A stretch of 64,000 nt of DNA from Hymenobacter jejuensis (GCF_006337165.1 NZ_CP040896.1:4278001-4342000), one strand, 5' to 3'; counted from the stretch's first letter, positions 33,174-42,526 are shown. Made by a program: numbers and translations. The notes: a model not told the origin generated them from the letters alone.

Positions 33174-34892
33174 ATGGCCCTCAACAAATACAGCCGCATC
33201 TACACCCAAGACGACAGCCTGCCCGCCTCGCAGGCCATGCTCATCGGCTCGGGCTTGTCGGATGAAGATTTGCGCAAGCCTTTCGTGGGCATCTGCTCTA
33301 CGGGTTTCGAAGGCAACACCTGCAACATGCACCTAAACGGCCTGGCCGATCAGGTGAAGCTGGGCGTGACGGCACAAGGGCTTGTGGGACTGCGCTTTAA
33401 CACCATTGGTGTGAGCGACGGCATCACCAACGGTACGGCCGGCATGCGCTTTTCACTGGTCTCCAGAGAAATAATTGCCGATTCGATTGAGGCCATGGCC
33501 GGGGCACACAATTACGACGCGCTGGCCTGCGTAATGGGATGCGACAAAAACATGCCCGGGGCGCTCATCGCCATGGCGCGGCTCAACCGGCCGTCGCTGA
33601 TGGTGTATGGTGGCACGATCAAGGGCGGCACGTTTAAGGGGCAGCAACTCAACATCGTATCGTGTTTTGAGGCGTACGGCAAGAAATTGCAGGGCCAGAT
33701 TTCGGACGAAGATTACAAAGGCATCATTCACAATGCCTGCCCCGGTCCCGGCGCGTGCGGCGGCATGTACACGGCCAATACCATGGCCGCGGCCATCGAG
33801 ATGCTGGGCATGTCGGTGCCGTTTTCGTCGTCGTCGCCGGCCGTGAGCGCGGAGAAAACGCAGGAATGCCTCAATGCGGGCGCTTACCTGCGCCTGTTGC
33901 TCGAAAAAGACATCAAGCCCCGTGACATTCTGGTGCGCGAAGCCTTTGAAAATGCGCTCGTAATGATCACAGTATTAGGTGGTTCTACGAACGCTGTGCT
34001 GCACCTCATTGCCATTGCCCATGCGGCCGGCGTGAAGCTTACGATGGAAGATTTTCAGGCCGTCAGCAACCGCGTGCCGGTGCTGGCCGACTTGAAGCCC
34101 AGCGGCAAATACCTGATGGAAGATCTGTCGGCGCTGGGTGGGGTGCCGGCCGTGATGAAAACCTTGCTCAACGAAGGCTTGCTGAACGGCAACTTACTGA
34201 CCGTCACGGGCCAAACGGTAGCCGAAAACCTGGCCGATGTACAACCACTTGGCCCGGAGCAAGATTTGCTTCGCCCGCTTTCCAACCCCATCAAAGTAGA
34301 TGGCCACATCCAGATTCTGTACGGCAACCTCGCCCCGAAAGGCGCAGTGGCCAAAATCACGGGCAAAGAGGGCGTCAAGTTTGAAGGTCCGGCCGTGGTC
34401 TTCAACTCGGAAGAAGAGCTGAACGAAGGCATCATTCAGCAAAAGATCAAGCCGGGCCACGTCGTCGTCATTCGCTACGTGGGACCGAAAGGCGGGCCGG
34501 GCATGCCCGAAATGCTGAAGCCGACTTCGGCCATCATCGGGGCCGGCCTGGGCGACAAAGTGGCCCTGATCACCGACGGCCGTTTCTCCGGCGGCACCCA
34601 CGGCTTCGTGATCGGGCACGTCTGCCCGGAAGCCTACGACGGTGGGCCCATCGCCCTAGTAGAAGACGGCGATTTGATTGTGTTGGATGCCGCTGCCAAT
34701 ACCATACAAGTGCAAGTAGATGAAGCAGTTATGCAGCTGCGCCGGAGCGAGTGGCAGCGGCCCCCAGTCAATGTGAAGCAGGGGGTATTGCTAAAGTATA
34801 TCCGCACGGTAAGCGATGCAAGTCACGGGTGTATCACCGATTTAGAAGAGGACTATGTTAACGAAAGAGCAGCCAGCGCAAGCCTTGCGTGA
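33174..34892 (+). CDS. ilvD: dihydroxy-acid dehydratase
   Basis: Dehydrates 2,3-dihydroxy-isovalerate and -methylvalerate to the keto acids used by IlvE. 572 residues, normal length. Cluster and Mg-binding regions are visible: CMGCDKNMPG (about 121-130, cluster Cys), PCPGACGG-type NACPGPGACGGMYTANTMA (about 190-208), and GxGLGDKVALITDGRFSGGTHG (about 453-474). The 3' end overlaps ilvB by 38 bases, implying translational coupling. Confidence 0.95.
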   Translation: MALNKYSRIYTQDDSLPASQAMLIGSGLSDEDLRKPFVGICSTGFEGNTCNMHLNGLADQVKLGVTAQGLVGLRFNTIGVSDGITNGTAGMRFSLVSREIIADSIEAMAGAHNYDALACVMGCDKNMPGALIAMARLNRPSLMVYGGTIKGGTFKGQQLNIVSCFEAYGKKLQGQISDEDYKGIIHNACPGPGACGGMYTANTMAAAIEMLGMSVPFSSSSPAVSAEKTQECLNAGAYLRLLLEKDIKPRDILVREAFENALVMITVLGGSTNAVLHLIAIAHAAGVKLTMEDFQAVSNRVPVLADLKPSGKYLMEDLSALGGVPAVMKTLLNEGLLNGNLLTVTGQTVAENLADVQPLGPEQDLLRPLSNPIKVDGHIQILYGNLAPKGAVAKITGKEGVKFEGPAVVFNSEEELNEGIIQQKIKPGHVVVIRYVGPKGGPGMPEMLKPTSAIIGAGLGDKVALITDGRFSGGTHGFVIGHVCPEAYDGGPIALVEDGDLIVLDAAANTIQVQVDEAVMQLRRSEWQRPPVNVKQGVLLKYIRTVSDASHGCITDLEEDYVNERAASASLA

Positions 34893-36591
34893 ACAAGTTA
34901 CCACGACCATTTCCGGCGCCGAAGCAACCTTGCGCGCGCTGCTGGCCGAGGACGTGGACACCATTTTCGGCTATCCGGGTGGGGCAATTATTCCCATCTA
35001 CGATGCGCTGTATGACTTCAAAGAGCAGCTCAACCACGTGCTCGTGCGGCACGAGCAGGGCGGCATCCATGCGGCGCAGGGCTTTGCGCGGGCGTCGGGT
35101 CGGGTCGGCGTAGTGTTTGCTACCAGCGGCCCCGGCGCTACCAATCTGGTCACGGGACTGGCTGATGCTCTGATTGATAGCACGCCGCTGGTGTGCATCA
35201 CGGGCCAGGTGTTCGCGCACTTGTTGGGCACAGATGCCTTTCAGGAAACGGACATCCTCAACATCACCACGCCCATCACCAAGTGGAATTATCAGATCAC
35301 CAACGCCGAGGAAATCCCGGAGGTGCTGGCCAAAGCGTTTTACATCGCCCGCAGCGGCCGGCCCGGCCCGGTGCTGATTGACATCACCAAAAACGCGCAG
35401 CAGCAAAAGTTTGAGTACAACGGCTATACGCCTTGCAACCACATCCGCAGCTACCGCCCCAAGCCCATTGTGCGGCCCGAATACATCGAGCAGGCGGCGG
35501 CGCTCATCAACCAGGCCCAGCGGCCGTTTGTGCTCTGGGGGCAGGGCGTGATTCTGGGGAAGGCGGAACAGGAATTCAAAGAATTTATCGAGAAAAGTGG
35601 CATTCCGGCCGCCTGGACCATTCTGGGAGCCGGTGCGCTGCCCACCGATCACCCCCTGAACGTGGGCATGTTGGGCATGCACGGCAACTACGGCCCCAAC
35701 GTGCTCACCAACGAATGCGACGTGCTGATTGCCATCGGGATGCGCTTCGACGACCGCGTCACGGGGCGCCTCGACAAGTACGCCAAGCAGGCTAAGGTTG
35801 TCCACCTCGACATTGACCCCACCGAAATCGACAAGAACGTAGCGGCCACCGTGCCGGTGTGGGGCGATTGTAAGGAAACGTTGCCTTTGCTTACCCAACT
35901 AGTTGATAATAAAACACATGCTGAATGGCGTCAGCGCTTCGAAGATTACCAGACGCAGGAGGTAGCGGCCGTTATTCAGGAGGAGCTTTTCCCGACTTCG
36001 GAAGAGCTGACAATGGGTGAAGTCATTCAGCAGCTCAACGAACTAACTCAGGGTGAGGCCATTGTGGTGACCGACGTGGGCCAGCACCAGATGGTAGCCT
36101 GCCGATATGCCCGGTTCAACCGCTCGCGCAGCAACATCACCAGCGGCGGCTTGGGCACGATGGGCTTTGCGCTGCCCGCCGCCATTGGGGCCAAGTTTGG
36201 GGCGCCGAGCAGCACGGTGGTAGCCGTCATCGGCGACGGGGGTTTCCAGATGACGATTCAGGAGCTGGGCACCATCATGCAGACGGGCGTTGATGTGAAA
36301 ATCATGATTCTCAACAACCAATTCCTCGGCATGGTGCGGCAGTGGCAGGAGCTGTTCAACGACCGGCGCTATTCCTTCGTCAACATCGCCAGCCCCGATT
36401 ATGTGACTGTGGCCAGCGGCTACGGCATCGCCGGCAAGCGGGTAACCGAGCGCGGCGAGCTGCAAACGGCGCTACAGGAAATGCTGGCGCATCCCGGCTC
36501 TTTCTTGCTGGAGGTGATGGTAACCAAAGAGAACAACATCTTCCCGATGGTGCCGCAAGGTTGCAGCGTAAGCGAGATTCGGCTGCGGTAG
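34855..36591 (+). CDS. ilvB: acetolactate synthase large subunit
   Basis: ThDP- and FAD-dependent enzyme that forms acetolactate and acetohydroxybutyrate. 578 residues: the PYR domain with the catalytic Glu in VRHEQGGIHAAQGFARAS (about 62-79), a central FAD domain, and the PP domain with GDGGFQMTIQELGTI and the NN of ILNNQFLGM (about 460-490), the ThDP/Mg motif. It starts within the ilvD coding region. A copy of the dispersed dyad lies inside the gene at 35896-35920, coding for QLVDNKTH, a spot between the central and PP domains. Confidence 0.95.
   Translation: MLTKEQPAQALREQVTTTISGAEATLRALLAEDVDTIFGYPGGAIIPIYDALYDFKEQLNHVLVRHEQGGIHAAQGFARASGRVGVVFATSGPGATNLVTGLADALIDSTPLVCITGQVFAHLLGTDAFQETDILNITTPITKWNYQITNAEEIPEVLAKAFYIARSGRPGPVLIDITKNAQQQKFEYNGYTPCNHIRSYRPKPIVRPEYIEQAAALINQAQRPFVLWGQGVILGKAEQEFKEFIEKSGIPAAWTILGAGALPTDHPLNVGMLGMHGNYGPNVLTNECDVLIAIGMRFDDRVTGRLDKYAKQAKVVHLDIDPTEIDKNVAATVPVWGDCKETLPLLTQLVDNKTHAEWRQRFEDYQTQEVAAVIQEELFPTSEELTMGEVIQQLNELTQGEAIVVTDVGQHQMVACRYARFNRSRSNITSGGLGTMGFALPAAIGAKFGAPSSTVVAVIGDGGFQMTIQELGTIMQTGVDVKIMILNNQFLGMVRQWQELFNDRRYSFVNIASPDYVTVASGYGIAGKRVTERGELQTALQEMLAHPGSFLLEVMVTKENNIFPMVPQGCSVSEIRLR
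35896..35920. repeat. dispersed IHF-like dyad inside ilvB
   Basis: CAA-CTAG-TTGATAATAAA-ACAC-ATG, in frame within ilvB. It matches the copy at 37267 over TTGATAATAAAACAC. It is one of the few copies within coding sequence. Confidence 0.5.
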
Positions 36592-36621
36592 AAGTGGGTT
36601 GCAGCAATACTAACCCTGGGG

Positions 36622-36643
36622 GTCATGCTGCGCTCCGCATGAC
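36622..36643. repeat. short hairpin between ilvB and ilvN
   Basis: GTCATGC-TGCGCTCC-GCATGAC, seven-base arms. It lies in the 69-base gap between ilvB and ilvN. Similar short GTCATGC palindromes are often repeated in Hymenobacter-like genomes, from memory only. Confidence 0.45.
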
Positions 36644-36660
36644 GTTCAAATTTATTAGCC

Positions 36661-37269
36661 ATGAGTGATCCACAAATCATTGACCGTCAAGAATATAACA
36701 TCACGGCGTACACCGAGAATCAGATCGGGCTTTTGAACCGCATTGCCATCATTTTCTCCCGCCGCAAAATCAATATTGAGAGCCTGAACACGTCGCCTTC
36801 CGAGATCGACGGCATTCACCGCTTCAACATTGTGATTCACGAAACGGAGGAAGTCGTGCGCAAAATCGCCAAGCAGATCGAGAAGCAGGTGGAAGTGCTG
36901 AAGGTGTATTACAACACCAACCAGGAGGTGATCTGGCAGGAAATGGCCCTGTACAAAGTCCCTACCGACGTGATCGCCGAAAAAGCTTCCGTGGAGCGCC
37001 TGCTGCGCGAAAATGGCGCCCGCGCCGTGGTCATCCGCAAGGATTATACAGTGTTTGAAACCACTGGCCACCGCGAGGAAACCGACGCCCTGATCAAGGT
37101 GCTGCAACCCTACGGCCTGATCGAGTTTGTGCGCAGCGCCCGCATCGCCATCATCAAGCACAGCGACGGCTTCAACCGAAAGCTGCGCGAGTTTGAGCGC
37201 ACCGAGCCCAGCTCGGAAGTCATTGAAAACGAGTACCTCAACAGCCGAGATAAAGTGTTTACGATGTAA
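36661..37269 (+). CDS. ilvN: acetolactate synthase small (regulatory) subunit
   Basis: 202 residues. An N-terminal ACT domain (about 12-90) starts YNITAYTENQIGLLNRIAIIFSRRKINIESLN, the usual valine-sensing fold that activates the large subunit and gives feedback inhibition. A second C-terminal domain follows (to about 175). It lies between ilvB and ilvC. Its TAA stop at 37267 is the first element of a dyad copy. Confidence 0.92.
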   Translation: MSDPQIIDRQEYNITAYTENQIGLLNRIAIIFSRRKINIESLNTSPSEIDGIHRFNIVIHETEEVVRKIAKQIEKQVEVLKVYYNTNQEVIWQEMALYKVPTDVIAEKASVERLLRENGARAVVIRKDYTVFETTGHREETDALIKVLQPYGLIEFVRSARIAIIKHSDGFNRKLREFERTEPSSEVIENEYLNSRDKVFTM

Positions 37270-37291
37270 ATGCTTGATAATAAAACACTTG
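37267..37291. repeat. dispersed IHF-like dyad overlapping the ilvN stop codon
   Basis: TAA-ATGC-TTGATAATAAA-ACAC-TTG. The TAA is the stop codon of ilvN and the element fills much of the gap before ilvC. Confidence 0.7.
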
Positions 37292-37322
37292 TAAATCAAA
37301 CCCTAAACCCAATCCCAACAAC

Positions 37323-38417
37323 ATGGCAACGATCAACTTTGGCGGCGTAGACGAAACCGTCATCACCCGCGATGAATATCCGCTGGTTAAGGCGCAGGCT
37401 TTCCTGAAAAACGAAGTAATCGCGGTGATTGGGTACGGTGTGCAAGGCCCCGGCCAGGCACTGAATCTGCGCGACAACGGCTTCAACGTAATTGTGGGGC
37501 AGCGCCAGGATTCGCCTTCGTGGGAGCGGGCGTTGCACGACGGCTGGGTGGAAGGCGAAACGCTGTTCTCGATCGAAGAAGCGGCTGAGCGCGGCACCAT
37601 CATTTGCAACCTGCTGTCGGATGCGGGCCAGATCGCGCTGTGGCCAACGCTGAAGGGCAAGCTGACGGCGGGCAAAACGCTGTATTTCTCGCATGGCTTC
37701 GGCATCACGTTCAACGACCAAACCAACATTATCCCGCCCGCCGACGTGGACGTGATCTTGGTAGCCCCGAAAGGCAGCGGCACCAGCCTGCGTCGCCTGT
37801 TTGTGGCCGGCGGCGGCCTGAACTCGTCGTTCGCTGTGTATCAGGATGCTACGGGCGATGCGTATGAGAAAGCCATCGCGCTGGGCATCGGCGTAGGCTC
37901 GGGGTATCTGTTCGAAACCGATTTCAAAAAAGAGGTGTACAGCGACCTGACCGGCGAGCGCGGCGTGCTGATGGGCGCTTTGGCCGGCATCATCGAGGCC
38001 CAATACCAAGTGCTGCGCCAACGCGGGCACTCGCCTTCGGAGGCCTTCAACGAAACGGTGGAAGAGCTCACCCAGAGCCTCGTGCCACTGGTAGGCGAAA
38101 ACGGCATGGACTGGATGTTCAGCAATTGCTCGGTAACGGCGCAGCGCGGTGCCCTCGACTGGAAAGGCCGTTTCCGCGATGCTACATTGCCCGTAATCAA
38201 CGAGTTATACGACAGCGTAGCCTCGGGCAAAGAAGCCGAGCGCACCATCCAGCGCGGCTCTACGCCAAACTACCGCAAGGAGTTAGAAGCAGAGTTGAAA
38301 GAAGTACGCGATTCGGAGCTGTGGCAGACGGGCGCGACCGTTCGCGAGCTGCGTTCCAAAGCAACCGCAAAAACTGAAAACCAAGAAGGCTACGCGCTTT
38401 CGACACAAGAAAAATAA
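37323..38417 (+). CDS. ilvC: ketol-acid reductoisomerase
   Basis: NADPH-dependent isomerisation and reduction of acetolactate and acetohydroxybutyrate. 364 residues with the Rossmann motif GYGVQGPGQALNLRDNGFNVIVG (about 38-60), HGFGITF (about 125), and the catalytic Glu-rich ETDFKKEVYSDLTGERG helix region (about 199-215). The length is that of a class I enzyme (about 330-350) with a small C-terminal extension. It is followed by a strong terminator before ilvA. Confidence 0.93.
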   Translation: MATINFGGVDETVITRDEYPLVKAQAFLKNEVIAVIGYGVQGPGQALNLRDNGFNVIVGQRQDSPSWERALHDGWVEGETLFSIEEAAERGTIICNLLSDAGQIALWPTLKGKLTAGKTLYFSHGFGITFNDQTNIIPPADVDVILVAPKGSGTSLRRLFVAGGGLNSSFAVYQDATGDAYEKAIALGIGVGSGYLFETDFKKEVYSDLTGERGVLMGALAGIIEAQYQVLRQRGHSPSEAFNETVEELTQSLVPLVGENGMDWMFSNCSVTAQRGALDWKGRFRDATLPVINELYDSVASGKEAERTIQRGSTPNYRKELEAELKEVRDSELWQTGATVRELRSKATAKTENQEGYALSTQEK

Positions 38418-38429
38418 AGGCAGGTGCTA

Positions 38430-38464
38430 AAAAGCTCCCCTCCTCAAACAAGGAGGGGAGCTTG
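38430..38464 (+). terminator. intrinsic terminator between ilvC and ilvA
   Basis: AAGCTCCCCTCCT-CAAACA-AGGAGGGGAGCTT. It splits the ilv block: ilvA would need read-through or a promoter of its own. Confidence 0.8.
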
Positions 38465-38495
38465 GTTTATAGCCTTCGCCGTCAAACCTGGCCAA

Positions 38496-39767
38496 ATGGA
38501 AAATGATGTAGTTACTTCAGCCCCAGTGGTTTCGCTGGCCAACGTAGAGCAGGCAGCGCGCAACCTAAAAGGTGTGATTTACAAAACGCTGTTGCAGCAA
38601 AACCTAGGTCTTTCGCAAGCCTACGGCGCCACGATTTACCTCAAGCGCGAAGACTTGCAGGTGGTGCGCTCTTACAAAATCAGGGGGGCCTACAACAAGA
38701 TTTCGACGCTGACGCAGGAGCAAGGCGCTCAGGACGTGGTGTGCGCCAGCGCCGGCAACCACGCGCAAGGCGTGGCCTACGCCTGCCAACTGCTGGGGCT
38801 GAAGGGCTACATATTTATGCCGGCCAACACGCCGGCCCAGAAAGTAAACAAAGTGCGCTTGTTTGGGAAGGACAAAGTCGAGGTGATGCTCACCGGCAAC
38901 ACCTTCGACGATACCTTCAAAGCTGCCAAAGCATTCTGCGACGAGCGTGGGAGCACGTTTGTGCATCCCTTTGACGATCTGGCAATTGTGGAAGGCCAGG
39001 CCACGGTTGGGCTGGAAATCCTGAAGGCCGCGCCGGTCTCGATTGACTACTGCTTTATGCCCATCGGGGGCGGCGGACTGGCTTCGGGGGTGGGCAGCGT
39101 GTTTCGGCAGCTGAGCCCGCATACCAAGCTCATTGGGGTGCAGCCGCTGGGCGCGCCGTCGATGCAGCGCTCCATTCAGAATGGGCAGCGGCAGGCCCTC
39201 GACCAGATCGAAAGCTTCGTGGACGGAGCGGCCGTGAAGTGCCCCGGCGAGCTAACTTTCGAGCTGTGCCGCCAGCTGCTCGACGACGTGGTGCTGGTGC
39301 CCGAAGGCCAAGTCTGCGAAGATTTGCTCAAGATGTACAACGAGGAAGGCATCGTGCTCGAGCCGGCTGGTACGCTAAGTATTTCAGCCTTACACCAATA
39401 CGCCGACGAAATCAAAGGCAAAAACGTCGTGTGCGTAGTCAGTGGCTCCAACAACGATATCACCCGCATGGAGGACATCAAGGAGCGCGCCATGCAGCAC
39501 CAAGGGCTAAAGCACTACTTCATGGTGACCTTCAACCAGCGGCCGGGTGCCTTGCGCAGCTTCGTCAACAAGGTGCTGCACCCCGACGACGACATCATTC
39601 ATTTTCAATACATTAAGAAAAATAACAAGGAAAAAGGCCCGGTCTTTATCGGCATCGAGGTCAAGCGTCCGCACGAAATTCAGGGCATTCAGCAACGCAT
39701 GCTGGCCGAAGGTTTTGCCTACGAATACCTCAACGGCAAGCCCGATTTCCTGAGCTTATTGGTGTAA
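38496..39767 (+). CDS. ilvA: threonine deaminase (threonine ammonia-lyase), biosynthetic type
   Basis: Converts threonine to 2-ketobutyrate, the first step of isoleucine synthesis. 423 residues; PLP lysine in RSYKIRGAYNKI (about 58), SAGNHAQGVAY (about 85), GGGGLASGVG (phosphate-binding, about 190) and SGSNNDITRM near 338. The C-terminal part from about 350 (YFMVTFNQRPGALRSFVNKVLHPDDDI) is an ACT-like regulatory domain. The start MENDVVTSAPV avoids the terminator region, through which the frame also extends. Confidence 0.93.
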   Translation: MENDVVTSAPVVSLANVEQAARNLKGVIYKTLLQQNLGLSQAYGATIYLKREDLQVVRSYKIRGAYNKISTLTQEQGAQDVVCASAGNHAQGVAYACQLLGLKGYIFMPANTPAQKVNKVRLFGKDKVEVMLTGNTFDDTFKAAKAFCDERGSTFVHPFDDLAIVEGQATVGLEILKAAPVSIDYCFMPIGGGGLASGVGSVFRQLSPHTKLIGVQPLGAPSMQRSIQNGQRQALDQIESFVDGAAVKCPGELTFELCRQLLDDVVLVPEGQVCEDLLKMYNEEGIVLEPAGTLSISALHQYADEIKGKNVVCVVSGSNNDITRMEDIKERAMQHQGLKHYFMVTFNQRPGALRSFVNKVLHPDDDIIHFQYIKKNNKEKGPVFIGIEVKRPHEIQGIQQRMLAEGFAYEYLNGKPDFLSLLV

Positions 39768-39823
39768 GGGAATCCTATTAAATACCGCAATTATACCGTT
39801 AGATATCGTATTTTTAACTTACA

Positions 39824-39848
39824 TAAGTACTTTATAATCAATTAGTTA
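39824..39848. repeat. dispersed IHF-like dyad upstream of leuA
   Basis: TAA-GTAC-TTTATAATCAA-TTAG-TTA. It lies 42 bases before the start of the block shared with ilvE, as at ilvE. Confidence 0.75.
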
Positions 39849-39865
39849 TAAATATATAAGCGGCC

Positions 39866-39942
39866 ATTAGAAATAGTAGGCTTGCCGAAAAGTAATTTTC
39901 TGGGAGAGGCATTGTCGGTGTACTTGCAATCAGCATTTGGCT
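39866..39942 (+). promoter_or_regulatory. leuA promoter region, paralogous to the ilvE promoter region
   Basis: ATTAGAAATAGTAGGC then a block equal in length and partly in sequence to 31770-31846 (identical TGTACTTG, AGCATT). It ends about 18 bases before the leuA start, so transcription may give a short leader without an attenuator. Confidence 0.65.
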
Positions 39943-39959
39943 GAAAGAAGACACATCTC

Positions 39960-41126
39960 ATGGCAACTCAGAAAATCCAAATCTTCGATACCACCCTGCG
40001 CGACGGCGAACAAGTGCCCGGCTGCAAGCTCAACCGCGACGAGAAACTGGTCATTGCCCGGCAGCTCGAGCTGCTCGGCGTGGACGTAATCGAAGCGGGT
40101 TTTCCGGTGTCGAGCCCCGGCGATTTTGCTGCTGTGCAGGCCATCGCCGCCCAAACGCGCGAAGCTACTGTATGCGGCCTTTCAAGGGCCGTGGAAAACG
40201 ACATTCGCGTGGCCGGTGAAGCCCTGAAACTGGCGCGTTATCCGCGCATTCATACCGGCATTGGTACTTCCGAGTCGCATATCACGCACAAGCTGTGCAG
40301 CACCCAGGAGCAAGTGCTGGAGCGCGCCATCGCGGCCGTGAAACTGGCCAAGTCCTTTGTGGAAGACGTGGAGTTTTATGCCGAAGACGCCGGACGCACC
40401 GAAAACGAGTATCTGGCCCGCGTCTGCGAGGCCGCTATTAAGGCCGGCGCCACGGTGCTCAACATTCCGGATACGACCGGTTATTGTCTGCCCGACGAAT
40501 ACGGCGCCAAAATCAAGTTTCTTCGCGAAAACGTGCGTGGCATTGAAAACGTCTGTCTGTCAACGCATTGCCACAACGACTTGGGCCTGGCTACGGCCAA
40601 CTCCATTGCCGGCGTGCAGAACGGCGCCCGCCAGATTGAGTGCACCATCAACGGGGTAGGCGAGCGGGCCGGCAACACGGCGCTGGAAGAAGTGGTCATG
40701 ATTCTGCGCCAGCATCCGTACCTTAATCTGCGCACCAACATCAACACGCAATTGCTGGCCGAAACCTCCGCCATGGTGTCGCAAATGATGGGCATGCCCG
40801 TGCAGCCCAACAAGGCCATTGTGGGCTCCAACGCCTTTTCGCACTCCAGCGGCATCCACCAAGACGGCGTCATCAAGAACCGCGAAACCTACGAAATCAT
40901 CGACCCGCGCGAGGTGGGCGTTTCGAATTCCTCGATTGTGCTCACGGCCCGTTCCGGGCGGGCGGCGCTGGCCTATCGCCTCCAAAAAATTGGGTACGAT
41001 TTCGACAAGCAGGTGCTGAACAAAGCCTACGCGTCTTTTCTGCAACTTGCCGACCGTCAGAAAGAAGTGGTCGACAGCGACCTGCACATATTAGTTGAAC
41101 AAGAAAATCTGGTAGCGGCAAACTAA
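39960..41126 (+). CDS. leuA: 2-isopropylmalate synthase, short form
   Basis: Condenses 2-ketoisovalerate with acetyl-CoA, the first step of leucine synthesis. 388 residues: IQIFDTTLRDGEQVPGCK (about 5-22, metal and substrate site), HCHNDLGLATANSI (about 202-215, metal His pair), and GVGERAGNTALEEV (about 231-244). The usual C-terminal LeuA allosteric domain (to about 510 residues) is absent, as in many Bacteroidota. Leucine control is therefore probably transcriptional. First gene of leuACDB. Confidence 0.9.
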   Translation: MATQKIQIFDTTLRDGEQVPGCKLNRDEKLVIARQLELLGVDVIEAGFPVSSPGDFAAVQAIAAQTREATVCGLSRAVENDIRVAGEALKLARYPRIHTGIGTSESHITHKLCSTQEQVLERAIAAVKLAKSFVEDVEFYAEDAGRTENEYLARVCEAAIKAGATVLNIPDTTGYCLPDEYGAKIKFLRENVRGIENVCLSTHCHNDLGLATANSIAGVQNGARQIECTINGVGERAGNTALEEVVMILRQHPYLNLRTNINTQLLAETSAMVSQMMGMPVQPNKAIVGSNAFSHSSGIHQDGVIKNRETYEIIDPREVGVSNSSIVLTARSGRAALAYRLQKIGYDFDKQVLNKAYASFLQLADRQKEVVDSDLHILVEQENLVAAN

Positions 41127-41128
41127 AC

Positions 41129-42523
41129 ATGGCCAAATCCTTAGTTGACAAAATCTGGGACGCCCACGTGGTGAAAGCCATTCCGGGCGGTCTGGAGGTG
41201 TTTTATATCGACCGGCACCTCATCCATGAGGTCACCAGCCCGCAAGCGTTTGACGAGCTGACCGCCCGCGGCTTGCCCTTGTACCACGCCGACCAGATTG
41301 TGGCCACCGCCGACCACAACGTGCCCACGCGCAACCAGCACCTGCCCATTCAGGACCCGCTTTCGCGCTCGCAAGTCGATAAATTGACCGAAAACTGCGC
41401 CAAGTTTGGCGTGGAGTTATTTGGCTTAGGCCATGAATACCAAGGCATTGTGCACGTCATCGGGCCGGAGTTGGGCATTACCCAACCCGGCATGACCATC
41501 GTGTGCGGCGACAGCCACACTTCTACTCATGGCGCTTTTGGCGCCATTGCTTTTGGCATCGGTACCAGCCAAGTGACGCAGGTGATGGCCTCGCAGTGCT
41601 TGCTGATTAGCCGGCCCAAGCGCATGCGCATCACGGTGGAAGGAGAGCTAAAGGCGGGCGTTTCGGCTAAAGATCTGATTCTCTACGTGATATCGCAGCT
41701 GGGTACGGGCGGAGCCACGGGCTACTTCGTGGAGTACGCAGGCAGCGCCATCCGCGCGCTGAGCATGGAAGGCCGCATGACGGTCTGCAACATGAGCATC
41801 GAGATGGGGGCCCGCGGCGGCCTCATCGCCCCCGACGAAACCACGTTTGCCTACCTGAAAGGCCGTCGTTACGCGCCGCAGGGCGAGCAGTGGGAGCAGG
41901 CGGTGGCCTACTGGCAAACCTTGTATTCCGACGAAGACGCCGAGTTTGATGCAGAGCTTCGGTTCGAGGCCCAGGCCATCACGCCGATGATCACCTACGG
42001 TACCAACCCCGGTATGGGCATCGCGCTCAACGCCAACATTCCTTCGCAAGTAACGGAAGGCGAAACCGTTAGCTTTGATAAGTCCTTGAAATACATGGGT
42101 TTCGCGCCTGGCGAATCGTTGCTGGGCAAAGAGATCAACTACGTGTTCATCGGGAGCTGCACCAACTCGCGCATCGAGGATCTGCGGACGGTGGCAGCGT
42201 ATGTGAAAGGCAAGCACAAGGCCGAGCACGTAGAAGCGATCATCGTGCCCGGCTCGAAACAAGTTGAGAAACAGGCCATTGAAGAAGGGCTGGATAAAGT
42301 GCTGGCCGAAGCGGGCTTCGAGCTGCGCGAACCCGGTTGCAGCGCCTGCCTCGCCATGAACGACGACAAAATCCCGGCCGGCGCTTACTGCGTTTCAACG
42401 TCCAACCGCAACTTCGAGGGCCGGCAGGGGCCCGGCGCCCGCACGTTGCTGGCCTCGCCGCTGGTGGCAGCCATTACGGCCGTGGAAGGGCGCATTGTCG
42501 ACATTACGCAGTACCTGAACTAA
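41129..42523 (+). CDS. leuC: 3-isopropylmalate dehydratase large subunit
   Basis: Isomerises 2- to 3-isopropylmalate with LeuD. 464 residues, normal length. Aconitase-like cluster Cys residues are visible in YVFIGSCTNSRIEDLR (about 340-355) and REPGCSACLAMNDDKI (about 398-413); IVCGDSHTSTHGAFGAIAFGIG (about 125-146) is the substrate region. It starts two bases after the leuA stop. Confidence 0.95.
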   Translation: MAKSLVDKIWDAHVVKAIPGGLEVFYIDRHLIHEVTSPQAFDELTARGLPLYHADQIVATADHNVPTRNQHLPIQDPLSRSQVDKLTENCAKFGVELFGLGHEYQGIVHVIGPELGITQPGMTIVCGDSHTSTHGAFGAIAFGIGTSQVTQVMASQCLLISRPKRMRITVEGELKAGVSAKDLILYVISQLGTGGATGYFVEYAGSAIRALSMEGRMTVCNMSIEMGARGGLIAPDETTFAYLKGRRYAPQGEQWEQAVAYWQTLYSDEDAEFDAELRFEAQAITPMITYGTNPGMGIALNANIPSQVTEGETVSFDKSLKYMGFAPGESLLGKEINYVFIGSCTNSRIEDLRTVAAYVKGKHKAEHVEAIIVPGSKQVEKQAIEEGLDKVLAEAGFELREPGCSACLAMNDDKIPAGAYCVSTSNRNFEGRQGPGARTLLASPLVAAITAVEGRIVDITQYLN

Positions 42524-42526
42524 GGC

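Noticed and set aside
34858..35898. 346-residue minus-strand frame
   Set aside because: Opposite to ilvB, whose ThDP motifs are clear; composition (Val/Arg/His-rich) is that of a shadow.
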